Source: an uncultured Clostridia bacterium
Lineage (GTDB): Bacteria; Bacillota; Clostridia; Christensenellales; UBA1242
Assembly: GCA_934772445.1 (NCBI GenBank)
Contig: CAKVMJ010000040.1
Location: 1-6,455 of the forward strand
Length of the DNA stretch: 6,455 bases
Direction of reading: 5' to 3'
Shown: piece after piece, positions 1 through 5,340 of the stretch
Position numbering within the stretch: the stretch's first letter is position 1
How the letters are laid out: each line of letters begins with the position of its first letter
Made by a program: the position numbers and the translations under genes
The notes under the pieces: generated by a model
Told to the model about the DNA's origin: nothing
The model's database searches: none
The model's input: only the letters and a program-made list of their open reading frames with translations

Positions 1-4
1 TCTT

Positions 5-81
5 GCACCGTTAGCTCAGCTGGATAGAGCGTTGGTCTACGGAACCAAAGGTCAGGGGTTCGAATCCCTTACGGTGCACCA
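5..81 (+). tRNA. tRNA-Arg (anticodon ACG)
   Basis: The full cloverleaf can be folded by eye. The acceptor stem GCACCGT (5-11) pairs with ACGGTGC (71-77). The D arm is GCTC/GAGC, the anticodon stem is TTGGT/ACCAA around the loop CTACGGA, and the T arm is AGGGG/CCCTT with loop TTCGAAT. Loop positions 34-36 read ACG, so the tRNA decodes CGU; in bacteria this tRNA is normally edited to inosine at position 34 and then reads CGU, CGC and CGA. The discriminator is A (78) and the CCA end is encoded (79-81), as is usual in Bacillota. A terminator follows 11 bases later, so the transcript ends here. Its promoter lies left of the window. No second copy of the tRNA 3' end was seen, so there is no sign of an integrated element using it as an attachment site. 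Confidence 0.97.
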
Positions 82-92
82 AACACAAATAT

Positions 93-116
93 TCGGCTAT
101 TTTAGCCGATTTTTTT
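93..116 (+). terminator. Intrinsic terminator of the tRNA-Arg transcript
   Basis: A perfect 7-bp stem, TCGGCTA (93-99) with TAGCCGA (103-109), closes a three-base TTT loop and is followed by seven T residues (110-116). This is a textbook Rho-independent terminator on the plus strand. Confidence 0.92.
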
Positions 117-408
117 ATATCTAAAAGGCTTAAACAAACCACAAAAATCATACATAAAAACTCGTTTTTACTTATACCGCCACTCTAAAATGCGAATAAA
201 ATAATGAATAAAAAATAACTTATAAGTATTCATTATAAAAAAGTAAATTAATGTTAAAATCATTTTAATTTAAAAGACCTTAAATAAAAACTTTTATCTT
301 ATAATAAAAAAATTACCTAACTTATATTTAATTAATAAATAATCAAATAGGTAAAATATAGTTATGATAAAATCAATAAATTAATATTATTTGTTTAAAT
401 TAAAAAAA
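117..408. other. AT-rich intergenic spacer without a supported gene
   Basis: About 290 bp between the tRNA terminator and the terminator of the 536-1450 gene. The sequence is almost entirely A and T, with stops in all frames. The only notable structure is a 10-bp perfect inverted repeat, ATAATGAATA (201-210) and TATTCATTAT (227-236), whose 16-base loop region contains most of a second palindrome, ACTTATAAGT (218-227). No T-tract or Shine-Dalgarno sequence suggests a function. A 31-codon hydrophobic minus-strand reading frame (168-263) has no good ribosome binding site and is not called. Confidence 0.6.
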
Positions 409-425
409 CAAGGACTAATTCCTTG
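402..425 (-). terminator. Likely terminator of the minus-strand membrane protein gene
   Basis: CAAGGA (409-414) and TCCTTG (420-425) form a 6-bp stem around a 5-base loop. On the minus strand it is followed directly by seven T residues (408-402), the form of an intrinsic terminator. It lies about 110 bp after the stop codon of the 536-1450 gene, with no gene between. A plus-strand T-tract (428-432) could make it work in both directions. Confidence 0.65.
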
Positions 426-535
426 CCTTTTTAGTTTTTTTATTTTAAACAATTTATTTCAATTTTCAAATCTTAGAAATTTAATTAATTAAGATTTATT
501 ATTTCTTATTCAATTTTAAACGAAAATTATCTGTT

Positions 536-1450
536 TTAAATTCCTTTTTTAATGATAACATAATAAATAACACCATCTTTTATTTTAAAGTTGAAGTCAT
601 CGGCGCCAAGATTTTCTAACGAATTTGCAAAACCGCTTATTTTCTCGCCATCGTTATATTCCGCACTCTTTCCTATCATTCCATTAACGAACATTTCGCT
701 AAGTTTTAGGTTTAATTCTTCACAAGTTCCAACTTGCATAACCATATTCAAAACCTTAACAAACTCTTTAGTTTGGTTAGAATCCAAGTTGTTTATAGTT
801 AAATCTTCGGCAGTTACCTCGTAATTAAATTTACCATCTTTCTTTACAACATTGCAAGTTGATGAGATATAAATATTATCTGGAATTTTATTAACCGCCA
901 TACTCATTGGAAAAGTATTCATTTTTTCTTTTAGTTTTGTAGTTTCAACTTTAACAACAAAATTCATTTTAACATTTTTTGTTTCTTCATCAAAACTTAA
1001 AAACTTTACTTGAATAAGCTTTGGAGATAATTCCTCCACACTTCCCTCAGCCGCAGTTCCGCTTGAAGATAAAGACAAATAAATATTTAGAATAGCACCA
1101 ACATTTTTATCTGTTAGTTCCAAATTCCATTTCATTAAAGAAGTTATATTAAAGTTTGAGTCTTTAAACTTATATTCCTCATCTTCTTTTATAATAAGTC
1201 CATCAATGCAAGCATTCACAACTTCCATTGCATTTTGTTTATCTGCTTCAGTTTGCAAAGCATCAAACTTTTCTTCTTCCTTAATTTCTTGTTGCAAGAT
1301 ATTTATTTGAGTTATTGTTGAAATTAAATTTATATCATATTTTACTTTAAAAAACACCCAAATTCCGCCTAATATTAAAGTAATTGTTAAAATAGAATAA
1401 AGCAGACTTAAAAATAATTTTAATAAAAATGGTTTTTCAGTTTTAGCCAT
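536..1450 (-). CDS. Hypothetical membrane-anchored protein, 304 aa
   Basis: I do not recognise the family. The protein begins with a short basic segment (MAKTEK) and one strong hydrophobic helix at about residues 9-36. This is followed by about 270 mostly polar residues with alternating beta-like stretches, rich in Lys, Glu and Asn. The likely topology is a single N-terminal anchor with the large domain outside the cell. There is no lipobox after the helix, so it is a signal anchor rather than a lipoprotein. Residues 40-70 are rich in Gln and Glu and may form a short coiled coil just outside the membrane. The three Cys are scattered, with no metal-binding pattern. The ATG at 1450 is preferred over an in-frame TTG at 1456: the AAGGA at 1464-1460 is 9 bases from the ATG but only 3 from the TTG. 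The gene is monocistronic and divergent from the gene starting at 1612. Expression as a real protein is likely; function is unknown. Confidence 0.85.
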   Translation of the reverse strand: MAKTEKPFLLKLFLSLLYSILTITLILGGIWVFFKVKYDINLISTITQINILQQEIKEEEKFDALQTEADKQNAMEVVNACIDGLIIKEDEEYKFKDSNFNITSLMKWNLELTDKNVGAILNIYLSLSSSGTAAEGSVEELSPKLIQVKFLSFDEETKNVKMNFVVKVETTKLKEKMNTFPMSMAVNKIPDNIYISSTCNVVKKDGKFNYEVTAEDLTINNLDSNQTKEFVKVLNMVMQVGTCEELNLKLSEMFVNGMIGKSAEYNDGEKISGFANSLENLGADDFNFKIKDGVIYYVIIKKGI

Positions 1451-1491
1451 AGACAATTTTCCTTTTTCTTTGATAATTTTTCTTTTTCTTT

Positions 1492-1519
1492 ATTATATTA
1501 TATCCAAGATTTTTTTCAA
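1492..1519 (-). promoter_or_regulatory. Sigma-A-type promoter of the membrane protein gene
   Basis: On the minus strand, TTGAAA (1519-1514) is followed after 16 bases by TATAAT (1497-1492). A second overlapping TATAAT at 1502-1497 lies only 11 bases from the -35 box, so the first pairing is preferred. The predicted start near 1485 gives a leader of about 35 bases containing the AAGGA site. Confidence 0.6.
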
Positions 1520-1563
1520 AACAGATTAATCTAAAATATATTTATTATACAATCTAAAACCTT

Positions 1564-1591
1564 TTGCAATTTTTTAGATATTTGGTATCAT
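1564..1591 (+). promoter_or_regulatory. Probable promoter of the 1612-2826 gene
   Basis: TTGCAA (1564-1569) is followed after 16 bases by TATCAT (1586-1591), with TG one base upstream of the -10 box, as in extended -10 promoters. The predicted start near 1598 leaves a very short leader of about 14 bases with GGAG at 1601-1604. CATAAT (1589-1594) with a 19-base spacer is an alternative -10. Confidence 0.45.
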
Positions 1592-1611
1592 AATAAAAAT
1601 GGAGTTTGATT

Positions 1612-2826
1612 ATGGAAAAACCAGAAACCAGAGAACAATTTCTAGATTATGTTAAAGCTGTTTGCAGTAGAGCTGAAGAAATAAAAGATAAAAAGCTAGA
1701 TATTGTGAAAGTAATTCTTGGCGGAAACATTAAGGATGATGGTTCGACTATCTGTTCAAATCAAGAATTTATTGATGTATTAGAACAAGCAGGTATTTCA
1801 AATATAAAGCCAGAAACAATAGCAGTTTTTGCTAAAGCTGGAGCAATTGATGAAAACTTTATGGAGAGTATTAGCCCAGAAGCAAACGAGATGTTAGCAG
1901 AAATGCAAGCAGAGCAAAAGGCTAAAGAAATTGTAAAGGATAATAAAAAGCTTACAAACGAAGAATTAGCGGAGTTTCAAAAACAAACCACTCAGCAAGA
2001 AAATTCATCTGATATGGTTAAAGAGGCAAAAGAAAAGGTTCAAAAAGATAGCAAAGAGCATAAAAAAGAAGATATGCAGATTATTACTAATTCAGATAGT
2101 AATAAGCAAAACTTAGAAAGATATTTGCTAGAAGCATCAACCTCGCAAAATGGTATGCCAATAGATTTAAAAGATATAAAAGATAATATTCTAATGGGTA
2201 TGCACGAGGGATATTTTACCATAGCAGTTGTTGATGATATATTTCAAAAATATCCAGAGTTTTCTGCATTTGAACAAATAAAAAATGACCTTACAAGTAT
2301 GGGATATTATAAATTTTATGAAAAAGATGACAAAGCCCCAACCACAAGTACTGGTATAAAAAGGCTTGCAAATCTTTGCTACTCCTTATCTGCATCAGAT
2401 TCTCCAGAATATATTGAAGATAATATGAAAAATAGAGTTGATGCTTGTATAAATTATGTGGATAACGGACTTGTTACATTAGATGAAATTAAAGATTTAT
2501 ATGAAAGAGGTATTCTAACAGAGAAAGCCTATGAAGATGTGGTAACAGCGAATAAAACTGATGAACCGGTTAGCGAGGAAGAACAAGAGCAAGTAATAGA
2601 AAACGAAAATCTTGAAGGAATTGAGCCTAGTGAAGATAAAAGCGAAACCTCTTTCGATAGTTCTCCAGTTGAATTAGAAACAGAAAAAGCAAATAATACA
2701 AACATTATGGAAGAATGTGTTAAAATGGCAGATGCATTTAGAACAGGTATTATGGTTGGTACTGCAATAATGGAAGGTGAAAGCGTTATGAAGATGGTTA
2801 ATAAGGTTAGAGAAACTAGAAAGTAA
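1612..2826 (+). CDS. Hypothetical acidic multi-segment protein, 404 aa
   Basis: No family is recognised. There is no signal peptide or membrane helix, so a cytoplasmic location is likely. The chain alternates helical blocks with charged, low-complexity linkers: a helical N-terminal block (1-125), a Gln/Lys/Glu/Ser-rich linker (about 126-165), a central helical block (166-312), a strongly acidic linker (about 315-362), and a C-terminal helix (364-404) ending in a basic RETRK. A loose motif, x-x-G-hydrophobic-hydrophobic-(D/T)-x3 followed by hydrophobic residues, recurs at residues 75-87, 198-211, 284-297 and 298-310. The last two are adjacent (DNGLVTLDEIKDLY then ERGILTEKAYEDV) and resemble the helix-turn-helix pattern of short oligomerisation domains such as SHOCT, without a firm match. 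The ATG at 1612 is chosen because GGAG at 1601-1604 is 7 bases away; an in-frame TTG at 1606 is too close. The gene is divergent from the membrane protein gene and has its own terminator. A scaffold or adaptor role is only a guess. Confidence 0.87.
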   Translation: MEKPETREQFLDYVKAVCSRAEEIKDKKLDIVKVILGGNIKDDGSTICSNQEFIDVLEQAGISNIKPETIAVFAKAGAIDENFMESISPEANEMLAEMQAEQKAKEIVKDNKKLTNEELAEFQKQTTQQENSSDMVKEAKEKVQKDSKEHKKEDMQIITNSDSNKQNLERYLLEASTSQNGMPIDLKDIKDNILMGMHEGYFTIAVVDDIFQKYPEFSAFEQIKNDLTSMGYYKFYEKDDKAPTTSTGIKRLANLCYSLSASDSPEYIEDNMKNRVDACINYVDNGLVTLDEIKDLYERGILTEKAYEDVVTANKTDEPVSEEEQEQVIENENLEGIEPSEDKSETSFDSSPVELETEKANNTNIMEECVKMADAFRTGIMVGTAIMEGESVMKMVNKVRETRK

Positions 2827-2827
2827 T

Positions 2828-2880
2828 AAAAAAGAACTTTATAAACAAAACTATGTTTGTTAAAATAAAGTTCTTTTTTT
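2828..2880. terminator. Bidirectional terminator between convergent genes
   Basis: AAAGAACTTTAT (2831-2842) pairs perfectly with ATAAAGTTCTTT (2865-2876). Inside, AACAAA (2844-2849) pairs with TTTGTT (2856-2861) around a six-base loop, so the hairpin is about 18 bp with one small asymmetric bulge. A run of A before and of T after gives a T-tract on both strands. It ends the plus-strand gene (stop at 2824-2826) and the minus-strand YhhN gene, whose TAG stop (2883-2881) touches the hairpin. Confidence 0.9.
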
Positions 2881-3588
2881 CTAAACTCTTTCATTATAGG
2901 ATTTTGCTTGCAATAAAACAGATAAAGCAAGTAAAAATTCTGCTGGATAGTAAGTGTAGATACATAGAAGGTCAAATGTTAAATTACTACCTGCAAAAAC
3001 ATAGAAAAGCAACATCATATCTGAAAAGAAAAATAAGAAAGCACCAATTCCGCTAATCAAATTAGGAAGGTTTCTATGAACAATCAAATTTGCGATTGAT
3101 TTGCCAAGCATAATTGAGATTATAAAAGCATAAGCCAACACAACAATCTTCATTCCCTTCCATTCAAAACCTTTATAGGTGAAGATGATTGTAAATGAAA
3201 AAGCCATCACAGCTAGGATTATAATCAAATCAACCCAAGTGAACCTATATAAAACACTAAAATAAATAAAATAGAAAATATGACCAATAGCAAATAAGCC
3301 TGCACCAATAACAAAATTGTAAGCCAAAACAATATCCCCTGCCATAGCAAAGAATAAGCCAACAACTAATATTATTGCTTTCCAATTCTTTTCTGTTGAG
3401 AAGAACTTATAAACCAATAATAAATTAAAAGCACCACATAAAACAAATAATCCGCTAGCAATTGGTTTTGAGATATATTTTGATGGCGGATTTACCAAAC
3501 CATATTGCATAAATATAACTGCAGAAACCATTATCAAAACTGCAAAGATAATATTTCCTATCAACGCTAATTTCTTTTCTTTTTCCAT
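2881..3588 (-). CDS. YhhN-family integral membrane protein (lysoplasmalogenase-like), 235 aa
   Basis: A polytopic membrane protein with about eight hydrophobic helices and short loops. The family pattern is visible in order: K-P in the second helix (41-42), GDIVLAY (84-90), FAIGHIFY (99-106), GAFLFFFSD (182-190) and YYPAEFLLA (213-221). These spaced G-D, G-H and S-D polar pairs buried in helices are the hallmark of the YhhN/TMEM86 family. Animal members and a Legionella member are lysoplasmalogenases, which hydrolyse the vinyl-ether bond of lysoplasmalogens to a fatty aldehyde and a glycerophospho-headgroup. Many anaerobic Bacillota make plasmalogens, so that role in the cytoplasmic membrane is plausible, but activity in this protein is inference. 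Length is normal for the family. The start is the ATG at 3588, with AAGGAG at 3600-3595 six bases away; an upstream in-frame start at 3618 would add ten residues, ignore this site and fall inside the promoter. The gene is single, with its own promoter and a shared terminator. Confidence 0.88.
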   Translation of the reverse strand: MEKEKKLALIGNIIFAVLIMVSAVIFMQYGLVNPPSKYISKPIASGLFVLCGAFNLLLVYKFFSTEKNWKAIILVVGLFFAMAGDIVLAYNFVIGAGLFAIGHIFYFIYFSVLYRFTWVDLIIILAVMAFSFTIIFTYKGFEWKGMKIVVLAYAFIISIMLGKSIANLIVHRNLPNLISGIGAFLFFFSDMMLLFYVFAGSNLTFDLLCIYTYYPAEFLLALSVLLQAKSYNERV

Positions 3589-3610
3589 TTCTTTCTCCTT
3601 ATAGATATAT

Positions 3611-3638
3611 ATTATCACATAAATAAAATTCTAGTCAA
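3611..3638 (-). promoter_or_regulatory. Promoter of the YhhN-family gene
   Basis: On the minus strand, TTGACT (3638-3633) is followed after 16 bases by GATAAT (3616-3611), preceded by TGT, which makes an extended -10. The predicted start near 3604 leaves almost no leader before the AAGGAG site. An overlapping TAATAT with an 18-base spacer is an alternative -10. Confidence 0.55.
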
Positions 3639-3639
3639 A

Positions 3640-4128
3640 CAAATAAATTTGTAAGAAATAAAAGATTAGTAAAAAATATTTATAAATAGAAATTATAAAA
3701 CATTAAACTTTTATCTTGCATAACTTTATATTTAAATTACAAAATTTTAAAATTTAGAATATAAAAAAACTTTTAAATATTTTTAAAATGAAGAAAAATA
3801 TAAATATTTAATAATTGAAAATATTTAAAAATAGAAGATTTTTTAATATTTATGATTAAAAATAAATAAGAATAGAAAATTATTTATAATTAAGATTAAG
3901 AATAGATAAAAATAAAAGATTATTAATAGTTTTTAATTAAGAAAGAATATAAGATTATCTATAATTAAATTTAAAATTAAAATTAAAAAACATTAAGCAA
4001 TAACCAGTAATGAAAAACGAAAAAGAAAACAACAAAGAATATAGAAAAAAATAAAAATTGGCGTTAGATTTTAAATTAAAAATTAAAAATATTTATAAAT
4101 AAAAAAGAAAAAAGTTCACACAATAAAA
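3640..4128. other. Long low-complexity AT-rich gap, no protein gene
   Basis: Nearly 490 bp of almost pure A and T. It contains many degenerate copies of words such as AAATATTTAAAA, AATAGAAAATTAT and AAGATTAAGAATAGA, so it reads like decayed or slippage-expanded sequence. Stops are dense in every frame. The best plus-strand frame, 4010-4054, is 14 codons without a ribosome binding site. A few G/C-containing words appear near 3998-4070. No RNA fold of note was found in this part. Confidence 0.6.
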
Positions 4129-4156
4129 ATAGAAGCGAGAAAATAATCGCTTCTAT
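4124..4156 (-). terminator. Intrinsic terminator, minus strand
   Basis: ATAGAAGCGA (4129-4138) and TCGCTTCTAT (4147-4156) form a perfect 10-bp stem around an 8-base loop. Read on the minus strand, five T residues (4128-4124) follow it at once. It is the first convincing terminator downstream of the hydrolase gene 4428-5048. Confidence 0.65.
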
Positions 4157-4165
4157 CGAGAGATT

Positions 4166-4200
4166 GGCTTGAAGAAATATCTTCAAGCCTTTACTCTTTT
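4166..4200. repeat. Strong hairpin GGCTTGAAGA/TCTTCAAGCC
   Basis: GGCTTGAAGA (4166-4175) and TCTTCAAGCC (4180-4189) make a perfect 10-bp stem with a four-base AATA loop. On the plus strand it is followed by an interrupted T-rich stretch (TTTACTCTTTT), a weak plus-strand terminator tail. On the minus strand it precedes the terminator hairpin at 4156-4129. Among the most GC-containing words in the surrounding 800 bp, so it is likely maintained by selection. Confidence 0.6.
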
Positions 4201-4427
4201 TAAATAAAAATAATCTAAAATCAATCATATAAACTTTTTATCTGTTATTACAAATCTCATAAATTGTGTAATCACGATTTATTTTTCATTATTTTTGCTT
4301 AATATTATAGTTTCCAAACAAAGATTTAGATAATATAAATTAGTTAGTTTTTAATTTAATTAAATAATTAGTTTAATTAATTTAATCAATATCTAATATA
4401 ATTTTAAATATATAAGATATTAAAAAA
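4201..4427. other. AT-rich 3' flank of the hydrolase gene
   Basis: About 230 bp without a gene. Next to the hydrolase stop there is a 7-bp inverted repeat, AATATCT (4388-4394) and AGATATT (4415-4421), with a 20-base loop and no T-tract, so it is not a convincing terminator. Related TTAGTTTAATT-like words recur at 4338-4380. The possible small-RNA promoter described for 4217 lies at 4224-4253. Confidence 0.5.
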
Positions 4428-5048
4428 TTAATCTATTAAATATTTGTCTATAGTTCTAATAGCATCATCGTAATTAAAATGAATACCGTGACCAGAATAG
4501 TAAACTTCTTTTTTATGAAAACCTTTTAAAAACCTTAAAGTTTGCTGTTGGTGAGAAACATTAGAGTTCCATAAATCGTTCCTGCCAATAAAACCTTTAA
4601 ATAATGTGTCGCCAGTGAATAAATAATCGCCAATCTCAAAAATTGATGAACATTCGCTATGCCCTGCAGTTTGGTAAGCATTTATAGTTAAATCATCAAC
4701 CTTAATTTCTTCAAACTTGCCAAAAGTTTTAATATGAGATTTGTCTGAAATGGTTAGAGGTTTGTATTCTTTGCTAATATTCTTTTCTTCATCATATAAA
4801 GATTCTAAGCCCTCTTTGTTTAGATAAACTGGGCAATCAAAAGCATTTATTAAACTATCCAAACTCAAAATATGGTCGAAATGAGCGTGAGTTATAAAAA
4901 TAGCTTTTAATTTTGCATCAAATTCAAGAAGTTTTTCATTAATTTCATCTGCTCCCACACTTGCATCAATCAAAACAGCAATTTTGCCTTCAATTACTAA
5001 ATAATTATTTGCTTTAAACTCTTTTTCTTTTAATCTAATAACTTCCAT
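4428..5048 (-). CDS. Metallo-beta-lactamase-fold hydrolase (glyoxalase II-like), 206 aa
   Basis: A soluble, single-domain MBL-fold enzyme of normal size. The binuclear metal site is complete: THAHFDH at 53-59 gives ligands His54, His56, Asp58 and His59; His130 is in AGHSECS (128-134), the position of the usual TPGHTPGS loop; Asp147 is in FTGDTLF (144-150); and His187 is in SGHG (185-188). GRNDLW (155-160) matches the conserved GR-x-D segment of the glyoxalase II-like group. Such proteins hydrolyse thioesters such as hydroxyacyl-glutathione or act on related small substrates in the cytoplasm; the real substrate here cannot be read from sequence. There is no long C-terminal glutathione-binding domain as in classical glyoxalase II. 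Ser-Glu-Cys in the AGH loop in place of Thr-Pro-Gly is a variant. The ATG at 5048 follows AGGAG by five bases; a TTG at 5069 would read through that site. It is divergent from the Cys-rich gene at 5151. Confidence 0.92.
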   Translation of the reverse strand: MEVIRLKEKEFKANNYLVIEGKIAVLIDASVGADEINEKLLEFDAKLKAIFITHAHFDHILSLDSLINAFDCPVYLNKEGLESLYDEEKNISKEYKPLTISDKSHIKTFGKFEEIKVDDLTINAYQTAGHSECSSIFEIGDYLFTGDTLFKGFIGRNDLWNSNVSHQQQTLRFLKGFHKKEVYYSGHGIHFNYDDAIRTIDKYLID

Positions 5049-5074
5049 AGTATCTCCTAATTGTAACAAAATTG

Positions 5075-5103
5075 ATTATATTAAAATATTATGAATATGA
5101 CAA
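5075..5103 (-). promoter_or_regulatory. Promoter of the MBL-fold hydrolase gene
   Basis: On the minus strand, TTGTCA (5103-5098) is followed after exactly 17 bases by TATAAT (5080-5075). This is the strongest promoter in the window. The predicted start near 5068 gives a leader of about 20 bases containing AGGAG. The -35 box overlaps the left arm of the inverted repeat 5100-5118. Confidence 0.75.
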
Positions 5104-5118
5104 ACAAATATTGTTTGT
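5100..5118. promoter_or_regulatory. Inverted repeat, candidate shared operator
   Basis: ACAAACAA (5100-5107) and TTGTTTGT (5111-5118) are perfect 8-bp inverted arms around ATA. The repeat overlaps the -35 box of the hydrolase promoter by four bases and lies 33 bp upstream of the start codon of the divergent Cys-rich gene. A weak plus-strand promoter can be drawn around it: ATGACA (5097-5102), an 18-base spacer holding nearly the whole repeat, then TAAAAA (5121-5126). A dimeric regulator bound here could act on both genes. No regulator gene is present in the window, so this is inference. Confidence 0.4.
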
Positions 5119-5150
5119 TGTAAAAAAATATTCAGAAGAAGGAAAAAGTT

Positions 5151-5282
5151 ATGTGGTTTTTAAGTAGTTGTAATCGCTGTAACTGCTCTTGTTGTGGCGG
5201 TGCTTTCGATTTTAGATGCACTTGTGCTAACCCATTCCGTTCAAGAAACAATTTTATCTCTAATTATTATAACATTTTTTAA
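5151..5282 (+). CDS. Small cysteine-rich protein, 43 aa, unknown function
   Basis: A short frame supported by a good AAGGA site (5139-5143) seven bases before ATG, a TAA stop, and a strong terminator 15 bases later. Seven of 43 residues are Cys (7, 10, 12, 14, 15, 23, 25), in the pattern C-x2-C-x-C-x-CC-x7-C-x-C, a density expected of metal binding or of a modified peptide rather than of chance in such AT-rich DNA. The start is MWFLSSC. The C-terminal third (26-43) lacks Cys, has Arg30 and Arg32, and ends in an Asn/Tyr/Phe-rich tail. Net charge is positive. LSSC resembles a lipobox, but no signal helix precedes it. Candidates are a metallothionein-like or zinc/iron-binding peptide, a small redox protein, or a ribosomally made peptide precursor; no modification or export gene is in the window. 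It is divergent from the MBL-fold hydrolase with a possible shared operator. The gene is probably real; the function is unknown. Confidence 0.7.
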   Translation: MWFLSSCNRCNCSCCGGAFDFRCTCANPFRSRNNFISNYYNIF

Positions 5283-5295
5283 TTGATAACGCTTG

Positions 5296-5326
5296 AAAAA
5301 ATCCCTAATTAATTTTAGGGATTTTT
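5296..5326. terminator. Bidirectional terminator between the Cys-rich and BspA-like genes
   Basis: AAAAATCCCTAA (5297-5308) pairs perfectly with TTAGGGATTTTT (5315-5326) around a TTAATT loop. Five T residues follow on the plus strand, and six (5301-5296) on the minus strand. It serves the plus-strand Cys-rich gene (stop 5280-5282) and the minus-strand BspA-like gene (stop 5343-5341). Confidence 0.9.
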
Positions 5327-5340
5327 ACTTTGAGATAATA

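Larger units (their letters stand above)
4124..4217 (-). ncRNA. Candidate small RNA ending in two tandem hairpins
   Basis: This is a tentative call. On the minus strand, TTGTAA (4253-4248) lies 18 bases before TATGAT (4229-4224), giving a possible start near 4217. The transcript would run through an AU-rich 5' part, a 10-bp hairpin (4189-4166), a 9-base single-stranded linker, a second 10-bp hairpin (4156-4129) and a U-tract (4128-4124), about 94 nt in all. No known RNA family is recognised. The simpler alternative is that the hairpins are only a distal terminator for the hydrolase gene, whose stop codon is about 270 bp upstream. Confidence 0.22.

Noticed and set aside
5..116. tRNA-Arg as attachment site of an integrated element
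   Set aside because: No repeat of the tRNA 3' end elsewhere in the window, and no integrase, phage or conjugation gene.
168..263. 31-codon minus-strand frame encoding a hydrophobic peptide with a basic C-terminus, reminiscent of a type I toxin
   Set aside because: No Shine-Dalgarno sequence at a usable distance, no clear promoter or antisense RNA, and Ile/Phe/Tyr-rich frames arise by chance in such AT-rich DNA.
591..824. 77-codon plus-strand reading frame
   Set aside because: Lies wholly inside the well-supported minus-strand gene 536-1450, with no ribosome binding site and no family features.
2529..2975. 148-codon minus-strand reading frame spanning the end of the 1612-2826 gene
   Set aside because: Runs through the bidirectional terminator and antisense to a supported gene; its Ser-rich composition is that expected of an antisense shadow.
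2853..3056. 67-codon plus-strand reading frame
   Set aside because: Starts inside the terminator hairpin and is antisense to the YhhN-family gene, with no ribosome binding site.
4010..4054. 14-codon plus-strand frame (MKNEKENNKEYRKK)
   Set aside because: Too short, with no ribosome binding site, in low-complexity poly-A-rich sequence where Lys/Asn/Glu runs are expected.
5151..5171. Possible lipobox (LSSC) in the small Cys-rich protein
   Set aside because: Only three residues precede LSSC, so there is no basic start or hydrophobic signal helix; it cannot be a lipoprotein signal.
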